From JAZQNC01 sp045536155 (GTDB lineage: Bacteria; Bacillota; Clostridia; Oscillospirales; CAG-272), in assembly GCA_045536155.1 (NCBI GenBank), contig JAZSMZ010000125.1, positions 1-10,412 of the forward strand: 10,412 bases of DNA, given 5' to 3'. This document shows, piece after piece, positions 5,670 through 10,412 of the stretch; position 1 is the stretch's first letter; every line of letters begins with the position of its first letter. The notes under the pieces are model-generated. The model made no database searches. It had not been told where the DNA came from and saw only the letters and a program-made list of their open reading frames with translations. The translations under genes and the position numbers were made by a program.

Positions 5670-5698
5670 GATAAAACCATGATAAAAAGCTGATAAAA
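5670..5698 (+). repeat. Three GATAAAA direct repeats phased at 11 bp
   Basis: GATAAAA occurs at 5670-5676, 5681-5687 and 5692-5698, exactly 11 bp apart, so all copies face the same side of the helix. The four-base gaps differ (CCAT, AGCT, then CGGC). Tandem 7+4-bp units of this kind are the binding pattern of OmpR/PhoB-family response regulators. Phased A-tracts also bend DNA. It lies about 160 bp upstream of the -35 box of the importer promoter. Confidence 0.55.
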
Positions 5699-5733
5699 CG
5701 GCAAAAGACGACCTCCGCTTGCCGCGGGCTATA

Positions 5734-5749
5734 CAATATGTGCATATTG
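5734..5749. repeat. 16-bp inverted repeat CAATATG-TG-CATATTG
   Basis: Two perfect 7-bp arms (5734-5740 and 5743-5749) are separated by TG. It lies about 110 bp upstream of the importer promoter and is a candidate operator half of the control region. Confidence 0.45.
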
Positions 5750-5860
5750 ACGTAATTGTGGTGGAAATCGTTGAAAAACGTGTGAAAAATATGCCAAAAT
5801 TACATCGTTATACGGGTGGTTAAAGGCAAAGCGACAATGGTCGTCAAATAGTGTTTCGAC

Positions 5861-5889
5861 TTGACTTTTATATATAAATATGATATTAT
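5861..5889 (+). promoter_or_regulatory. Promoter of the ABC importer operon
   Basis: TTGACT (5861-5866) and TATTAT (5884-5889) are spaced by 17 bases, with one mismatch in each hexamer, and the spacer is AT-only except one G. Initiation is expected near 5896. This is the best sigma-A-type promoter between the peptidase and the binding-protein gene. No CcpA cre-like site was found by eye near it. Confidence 0.8.
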
Positions 5890-5895
5890 TAACGG

Positions 5896-6141
5896 GTGCA
5901 AAACACAAAAAAACAAACAAATCGCGCTCTTCGGCGTGATTTGAGAGGACGCCGCGTGAAATTTGACGAAAGGAAAGGGACACGCGGTCACATTTTTCGT
6001 TTGGGCAAATTTTTGCCGCTGCAAAAGCTTGTCTTTGCCGCCTGACGATAACACCCGCCGGGCGGGGCTGAAATGCGTCCTCAAACCGATCTGCCCAAGG
6101 TCGGAAATCAGTTTAAATTTTCCGGGAGGAGAGAAAAACCC
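5896..6141 (+). promoter_or_regulatory. Long structured 5' leader of the importer operon
   Basis: About 245 nt between the predicted transcription start and the binding-protein ATG contain a series of possible stem-loops. They are 5919-5942 (nine pairs including one G-U, loop TCTTCG), 5952-5958 with 5981-5987 (CCGCGTG/CACGCGG), 6004-6017 (GGCAA/TTGCC), 6021-6038 (GCAAA/TTTGC), 6054-6066 (CCCGC/GCGGG) and 6086-6104 (CCGATC/GGTCGG). No T-tract follows any of them and none matches a riboswitch I recognise. It ends in the strong site GGGAGGAG (6124-6131), ten bases before the ATG. A regulatory RNA, an mRNA stabiliser or simply a long leader are all possible. Confidence 0.5.
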
Positions 6142-9100
6142 ATGAAGAAAACAACGCTTACAAAGTTGCTGTCTCTTTTGATGGTTGCGGCAATGCTGTT
6201 CGGCACACTGTCGGCTGCGCTTGTATTAAGTGCATCGAGTGGCCTTACTTTAGGCGCCGTACCCGTTGAGGAAGAAGAAAACAGCGGCTACGAAGACAGC
6301 GACATCATCGGCTACTACCGAACCGTAGGCGAGGTAAAAGAGCTGATGAATCTGCCTATCTACACGGACTACCGTGAAGAATATGCAGATGTGCCCGACG
6401 GCCGCGGAGAGGTAGTCATCAACTGCGCTACCGACTACGTCGCCGATCAGACAACGTCCAATTACGAGGTGCTCGAGAGCTTCGAAGGAAGAAGCGCACT
6501 CAAGATGGACGATACGGGCAAGACAACATTCAAAGTCAATATCCCCCACGAGGGTATGTATGCTATCCGCATAATGTACTACCCGATCGAGGGATACGGC
6601 ACAACGATGGAGAGAATGTTCTACATCGACGGCCACGTACCCTTCTCCGAGGCGAGATACCTTTACTTCCCTCGCCAGTGGGCTTACGAGCTTGAAGAAG
6701 TGGTTCACGAGGACGGTACCGTTACATACGAATTCTTCACCGACGTTCGAGGCGACGAGCTTCGTCCCGTCCGTGTGGCACAGTCGTCCTGGGAAGATTA
6801 CTTCCTTCGTGACTGGGTAGGCTTTGAGATGGATCCCTTCGAGTTCTATTTCTCGAAAGGCGAGCACACCATCACCCTCGAGGCTGCCCGCGAGCCCATG
6901 TGCATTTCGCAGATCACCCTTTACCCCTACGTTGAGGAAGCTCCTTACGAAGAGGTACTTGCAGGATGGCTTGCACAGGGACTTACCGTTCAGGACGACG
7001 TCGAGCCTATAAAGATCCAGGCGGAGAGACCTACCACCGTTTCCGAGCGTATAGTTCTGCCCGCAACAGAGCGTACCTCCGCACTCACCGAGCCGGCTTC
7101 CCCCGTTAACCTCAGATTCAACGTCGGAGGCGCGAGCGGATGCAACCAGTGGGTAAGATACGAGGTTGACGTTCCCAAGGAAGGCCTTTACGAGATCGAC
7201 GTTCGCTTCCGTCAGAACACCCTTATCGGTATGTTCACATCCCGCCGCGTAAAGATCAACGGCGAGATCCAGTTCCGTGAAGCGTCCAACTGCCGTTTCG
7301 TATACGATACACCCTTCCAGGTCACTCCTCTCAACAACGGTGAGACCAACTTCCTGTTCTACTTCAAGGAAGGCAAGAACATCGTCGAGTTCGAGGCGGT
7401 TGCAGGCGATATGCAGAGCTACATTCTCGAGATCCGCGATATGGTCGACGAGCTCTACGCCGCATACGAAAAGGTTTTAAAGATCACCGGTCCCGTGCCC
7501 GATGCATACCGTGACTACGGTTTCTCCCGCACAGCTCCCGACGTACTCGTAACCTTTGCGAAGACCGCAAAGCGTCTTTACGAGATCGCAGAAGAGCTTG
7601 AGGCGATCACCGGCGAAATGGGTGACCAGGTCAACGCCCTTGAAACCTATGCACTCCTCTTCAAGGAGATGGCGGGCGACGAATATGAGATCGCCGCTAA
7701 CATGCTTAACTTCAAGAGCTATACGACCGGTCTTCAGAACTGGATGTACTCCGCACTCGCTCAGCCCGTAACGATGGACTTCTTCACAATTCAGTCGCCC
7801 AACGTCGAGCGTCCGAGAGCAGTGGCAAACTTCTTTGAATATACATGGTTTGAGATCTGCGCATTCTTCGGTTCCTTCTTCCATGACTATACCACCATCG
7901 CTTTCCGCGGTCACGCAAACGGTATGGACTATGAAGAACAGATCGAAATGTGGGTCAACGGCAACCGCGATGACGCGCTTATCGCACGTCGTATAGCAGA
8001 TGAAAATTTCTCTCCCCAATATAATATAGGTGTTACATATAAGGTTATTCAGGTCGGTCTTATGGAAGCGATCATCGCAGGCATGGGTCCCGACATCGCA
8101 TCCTTTGGTTCGACCGACGCAGTTACATGGGGTATCCGTGACGGCGTACAGCCTCTCAATGACTTTGAAGGCTTTGACGAGGTATCGAAGCTCTTTGCCG
8201 AGGCAGCCATGATCCCGCTGACGCTTGAAGACGAAACCTTCGGTCTGCCTAACGGTATGTCATTTTCGATGCTCTTCTACCGTCTCGACGTACTTGCCGA
8301 GCTCGGTATTGAGATCCCCAAGACTTGGAGCGATCTTAAGGACGTTCTCAACGTAATGCAGAACAAGAACATCACGATCGGTCTTCCCGGCGGTCTTGGC
8401 ATGGTAATCCATTGCCTGTATCAGAACGGTCAGGACCTTTACAAAGACAACGGTATGAGAGTCAACCTTGACAGCGACGTTGCAATCGACGCATTCGTTG
8501 AATACTGCGACTACTTTACCAAATACGACGTTCCCGTAATCTGGGATATGACCCGTTTCCGTACCGGTGAGGTTCCGATATTCGTAGGCGATGCGATCGC
8601 AACCTACAACGGCCTTATGAGTATCGTTGAGCTTCGTGGTCTTTGGGAAATGGCTCCCATGCTCGGTACAGAGCAGGAGGATGGCACCATCGACTGCACC
8701 ACCGGTGTATCGGTTGCCTGCAACGTAATCCCCAGAGGTGCAGACAATCCCGAGGCAACGTGGAAATACCTCTACTGGTATGCACAGACAGAAACTCAGC
8801 AATTATATATGGAAGAGCAGAGAGCTGTTTCGGGTGCAACCGTCAAGTTTAACCCGGCAAACCTCGAAATGATCCTGGATCAGCCCTGGACATATTTTGA
8901 GCGCAGCGCTATTCAAACTCAGCTTCAGTACCTCACCGCAACTCACGAATATCCCGGCGGATATCTCGTTGGCGTATACGGCAACAACGCGTTCATGGAT
9001 GCATACAACAACGGAATGGACCCCGCAAAGGCGATGCTCACACGTATCGATGAGATGAACGAAGAGCTTTCGCGTAAGCGTGAGGAATACGGCTATCAGA

Positions 9101-9156
9101 CGTATGAAGAATACATCAGAGAGCTTAAAGAAAGCGGTTCCGAAACCGTTGAATAA
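6142..9156 (+). CDS. Large sugar ABC importer solute-binding protein with N-terminal carbohydrate-binding-like modules
   Basis: A 1004-residue exported protein, more than twice the usual size of a family 1 solute-binding protein. Order: signal peptide (1 to about 31, KK start and a long hydrophobic core), short acidic linker, first beta-sandwich module (about 90-262, with GMYAIRIMYYPIEG at 138-151, MERMFYIDGHVPF at 156-168 and HTITLEAAREP at 242-252), second similar module (about 288-432, GLYEIDVRFRQN at 348-359), a helical linker (about 434-540), then the binding domain (about 595-1004). The last shows IEMWVNGNRDD (601-611), MEAIIAGMGPDIASF (641-655), GLPNGMSFSMLFYRLDVL (701-718), IPKTWSDL (725-732) and the terminal NEELSRKREEYG. 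The modules resemble CBM6/35-type folds, so it may hold a glycan while delivering sugars to the permeases. There is no lipobox cysteine. ATG 6142 is chosen for its GGGAGGAG site and the signal peptide; an in-frame ATG at 6073 has neither. The ligand is unknown. Confidence 0.9.
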   Translation: MKKTTLTKLLSLLMVAAMLFGTLSAALVLSASSGLTLGAVPVEEEENSGYEDSDIIGYYRTVGEVKELMNLPIYTDYREEYADVPDGRGEVVINCATDYVADQTTSNYEVLESFEGRSALKMDDTGKTTFKVNIPHEGMYAIRIMYYPIEGYGTTMERMFYIDGHVPFSEARYLYFPRQWAYELEEVVHEDGTVTYEFFTDVRGDELRPVRVAQSSWEDYFLRDWVGFEMDPFEFYFSKGEHTITLEAAREPMCISQITLYPYVEEAPYEEVLAGWLAQGLTVQDDVEPIKIQAERPTTVSERIVLPATERTSALTEPASPVNLRFNVGGASGCNQWVRYEVDVPKEGLYEIDVRFRQNTLIGMFTSRRVKINGEIQFREASNCRFVYDTPFQVTPLNNGETNFLFYFKEGKNIVEFEAVAGDMQSYILEIRDMVDELYAAYEKVLKITGPVPDAYRDYGFSRTAPDVLVTFAKTAKRLYEIAEELEAITGEMGDQVNALETYALLFKEMAGDEYEIAANMLNFKSYTTGLQNWMYSALAQPVTMDFFTIQSPNVERPRAVANFFEYTWFEICAFFGSFFHDYTTIAFRGHANGMDYEEQIEMWVNGNRDDALIARRIADENFSPQYNIGVTYKVIQVGLMEAIIAGMGPDIASFGSTDAVTWGIRDGVQPLNDFEGFDEVSKLFAEAAMIPLTLEDETFGLPNGMSFSMLFYRLDVLAELGIEIPKTWSDLKDVLNVMQNKNITIGLPGGLGMVIHCLYQNGQDLYKDNGMRVNLDSDVAIDAFVEYCDYFTKYDVPVIWDMTRFRTGEVPIFVGDAIATYNGLMSIVELRGLWEMAPMLGTEQEDGTIDCTTGVSVACNVIPRGADNPEATWKYLYWYAQTETQQLYMEEQRAVSGATVKFNPANLEMILDQPWTYFERSAIQTQLQYLTATHEYPGGYLVGVYGNNAFMDAYNNGMDPAKAMLTRIDEMNEELSRKREEYGYQTYEEYIRELKESGSETVE

Positions 9157-9191
9157 ACAGCTGCATACAAAAAAGACAATCTAATTTGGCA

Positions 9192-9229
9192 CGGTCCTCC
9201 TGCCCGCAAAGATCGGGCGGGAGAGGCCG
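9192..9229 (+). other. Stable intercistronic hairpin between binding protein and permease genes
   Basis: A 15-bp stem (9192-9206 with 9214-9229) with a 7-nt loop CAAAGAT, one bulged A (9224) and two G-U pairs is dominated by G-C pairs. It lies 35 bases after the stop of the binding-protein gene. No T-tract follows (next bases GGGGCAAAAATAAAAATGG), so full termination is unlikely. Such hairpins commonly protect the upstream mRNA or slow polymerase, giving more binding protein than permease. It ends 18 bases before the permease ribosome binding site. Confidence 0.75.
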
Positions 9230-9261
9230 GGGGCAAAAATAAAAATGGAGAGGTAATTCTT

Positions 9262-10224
9262 ATGCCAGACATTACGGCAGTTAAAGAGAATCAGCCTAAA
9301 GTTGAAAAGAGCCGCAAGGAAATGACAAAGTTCCAGTGGACGCTTCACGAAATGAAGCGCACCTGGGTCGGATACGTCATGGTAGCTCCCTTCTTCGTAT
9401 GGTTCGTGCTGTTCACAGTATTACCGGTTGTTCTCTCGATCCTTTTGTGCTTTACAAGCTTTAATATGCTTCAGTGGCCGAAATTCATCTTTATGGATAA
9501 TTTCGTTCGTATGTTCACCGAAGACGACCTGTTCATGACGGCCTTCAAAAACACCATCATATTCGCTGTCGCAACAGGTCCTACCTCGTATATCCTTTCG
9601 TTTGTAATCGCTTGGTTTATAAACGAGATCCCCCCGAAGACAAGATCTCTTGTTACCTTCGTATTCTACTCCCCCTCCATGGCGGGCGGTGTTACCGGTA
9701 TCTGGTCGATGATCTTCGCCGGCGATATCTACGGATATGCAAACGGTTGGCTGATGAGCCTTGGTCTTATCCGTGAACCGATACTGTTCTTCCAGGACGT
9801 AAACTACATTTTCCCGCTCGTTGTAATATGCGCCCTCTGGGGATCGCTCGGAACGTCCTTCCTTGCGTTTATCGCAGGTTTGCAGGGCGTTGACCGACAC
9901 CTTTACGAGGCGGCGGCTGTTGACGGTATCAAGAACCGTTGGCAGGAGGCATGGTACATCACTCTGCCTTCGATGAAGCCTATGCTCATGTTCGGTGCGC
10001 TTCTTTCCATCACATCGGGCTTCGGATTCGGCGGACTTATCACCGCGCTGTGCGGAACTCCGTCAACCGACTACGTCGCATGGACGCTGACACATCACAT
10101 CTCGGAATACATGGGAACACGTATGGAATACGGTTATTCTTCGGCACTTTCTGTTATACTGTTCTTACTCATGGTAGGTTCCAACTCCCTCGTGCAGAAA
10201 TTCTTGGCAAAGGTAGGACAGTAA
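9262..10224 (+). CDS. Sugar ABC transporter permease, MalF/UgpA type (CUT1)
   Basis: A 320-residue inner membrane permease with about six transmembrane segments: first at about 37-63, then about 97-121, 128-152, 183-207, 241-262 and 293-313. The EAA loop that contacts the ATPase is clear: LYEAAAVDGIKNRWQEAWYITLP at 214-236, with E216-A217-A218, G222 and the final LP, as in MalF-like subunits. A hydrophilic N-terminal extension of about 33 residues precedes the first helix, which is common in clostridial members. GGAGAGG (9248-9253) lies eight bases before the ATG. It is the second gene of the operon and its stop is one base from the next start, so the two permeases are probably translated in equal amounts and form a heterodimer. 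The substrate follows the binding protein and is unknown. Confidence 0.95.
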   Translation: MPDITAVKENQPKVEKSRKEMTKFQWTLHEMKRTWVGYVMVAPFFVWFVLFTVLPVVLSILLCFTSFNMLQWPKFIFMDNFVRMFTEDDLFMTAFKNTIIFAVATGPTSYILSFVIAWFINEIPPKTRSLVTFVFYSPSMAGGVTGIWSMIFAGDIYGYANGWLMSLGLIREPILFFQDVNYIFPLVVICALWGSLGTSFLAFIAGLQGVDRHLYEAAAVDGIKNRWQEAWYITLPSMKPMLMFGALLSITSGFGFGGLITALCGTPSTDYVAWTLTHHISEYMGTRMEYGYSSALSVILFLLMVGSNSLVQKFLAKVGQ

Positions 10225-10225
10225 G

Positions 10226-10412
10226 ATGGCAAAGAAATTACGTACAAAAAACCACCGCGTCATACTTAACCGTTCTGCCGCAGGTGATACATGGATAACC
10301 GGTTTGCTCATCATCATGGGCGTGCTCATGATCCTTCCCTTTTATTTAATGATAATAAATTCGATAAAACCGTTGGGTGAGACCTACATCGCACCGCCTA
10401 AGTGGTACGTTA
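10226..10412 (+). CDS. Sugar ABC transporter permease, MalG/UgpE type (3' truncated by window)
   Basis: The first 62 codons of the partner permease. A basic N-terminus (MAKKLRTKNHRVILNRSAAGD) leads into the first transmembrane segment (about residues 23-45, ending ILPFYLMIINSIKP), followed by LGETYIAPPKWYV. The sequence IINSIKPLGE..IAPPKW is typical of the MalG-like subunit of CUT1 importers, just after helix 1. The ATG follows the TAA of the first permease after one base (TAAGATG), and AGGA (10215-10218) within the end of that gene gives a seven-base spacing. The EAA loop is beyond the window edge. Confidence 0.9.
   Translation, partial: MAKKLRTKNHRVILNRSAAGDTWITGLLIIMGVLMILPFYLMIINSIKPLGETYIAPPKWYV

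Larger units (their letters stand above)
5407..5860. other. Gene-free intergenic region with several palindromes
   Basis: About 450 bp between the peptidase promoter and the promoter of the ABC importer operon. It is AT-rich, and its short open frames (such as 5483-5674 plus and 5729-5983 minus) lack ribosome binding sites and family resemblance. What it does hold is an imperfect hairpin (5427-5453), a 21-bp palindrome (5553-5573), smaller inverted repeats (5624-5638, 5734-5749) and a phased triple direct repeat (5670-5698). This density suggests an upstream control region for the importer operon; the suggestion is inference. Confidence 0.6.

Noticed and set aside
5483..5674. Open frame of 63 codons in the intergenic region
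   Set aside because: No ribosome binding site, composition unlike the neighbouring genes, overlaps the 21-bp palindrome and other dyads, and no family resemblance.
5670..5698. CRISPR or iteron array
   Set aside because: Only three 7-bp units with 4-bp gaps, too short for CRISPR, and no replication gene nearby.
5754..5800. CcpA cre-like site near TGGAAATCGTTGAAA
   Set aside because: The spacing between the TG, AA and CG elements is off by one base from the cre consensus.
5729..6084. Minus-strand open frames of 84 and 94 codons over the importer promoter and leader
   Set aside because: They run antisense through a clear promoter and leader, lack convincing start signals and resemble no protein.
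6073..6141. In-frame upstream ATG that would add 23 residues to the binding protein
   Set aside because: It would place a hydrophilic stretch before an evident signal peptide, lies inside the hairpin-rich leader, and the ATG at 6142 has a strong GGGAGGAG site.
7477..8019. Long minus-strand open frame inside the binding-protein gene (similar ones at 6250-6867 and 8260-8802)
   Set aside because: These are shadows of the codon bias of the plus-strand gene. Translations are Cys/His-rich and have no family features.
8020..8025. TATAAT within the binding-protein gene as an internal promoter
   Set aside because: No -35-like sequence at a workable distance upstream.
9192..9229. Intrinsic terminator after the binding-protein gene
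   Set aside because: No U-tract follows the hairpin and the permease genes continue with normal ribosome binding sites and no new promoter.

Overview
The window looks like a chromosomal piece of a Gram-positive anaerobe of the class Clostridia, most likely an uncultured gut-type Oscillospiraceae/Lachnospiraceae relative. The reasons are strong GGAGG-type ribosome binding sites, sigma-A promoters close to TTGACA-N17-TATAAT, short A/T-flanked intrinsic terminators, and a gene set (MATE exporter, M3 oligoendopeptidase, CUT1 sugar importer with a very large binding protein) typical of that class. The taxonomic call is inference. No tRNA, rRNA, CRISPR array, transposase or phage gene was seen.

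Left part (1-3600). The window opens with the last 60 codons of an unrecognised plus-strand gene, which meets a minus-strand MATE exporter gene at a bidirectional terminator. Upstream of the MATE gene, also on the minus strand, is a two-gene operon: a membrane-anchored SPFH/prohibitin-domain protein followed after one base by a 68-residue Arc-type ribbon-helix-helix (RHH) protein, closed by its own hairpin terminator. The operon promoter carries two copies of the palindrome TGATATCA one helical turn apart, which suggests autoregulation by the RHH protein. A single-domain HD phosphohydrolase of the SpoT/MESH1 (p)ppGpp-hydrolase type is transcribed divergently from the other side of the same intergenic region.

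Middle part (3600-6141). The HD gene and a minus-strand M3-family oligoendopeptidase converge on a second bidirectional terminator. The peptidase gene has a perfect consensus promoter with a small hairpin exactly at the predicted mRNA 5' end. Beyond it lies about 450 bp without a credible gene, holding several palindromes and a triple 11-bp-phased direct repeat. A strong plus-strand promoter (5861-5889) and a leader of about 245 nt rich in potential hairpins follow.

Right part (6142-10412). This is the start of a sugar-type ABC importer operon: a 1004-residue secreted solute-binding protein with two N-terminal carbohydrate-binding-like beta-sandwich modules fused to a family 1 binding domain, a MalF/UgpA-type permease, and the first 62 codons of a MalG/UgpE-type permease. 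A very stable hairpin without a T-tract separates the binding-protein gene from the permeases. No ATPase gene is visible. The substrate is probably an oligosaccharide or glycan fragment, but the sequence does not identify it.
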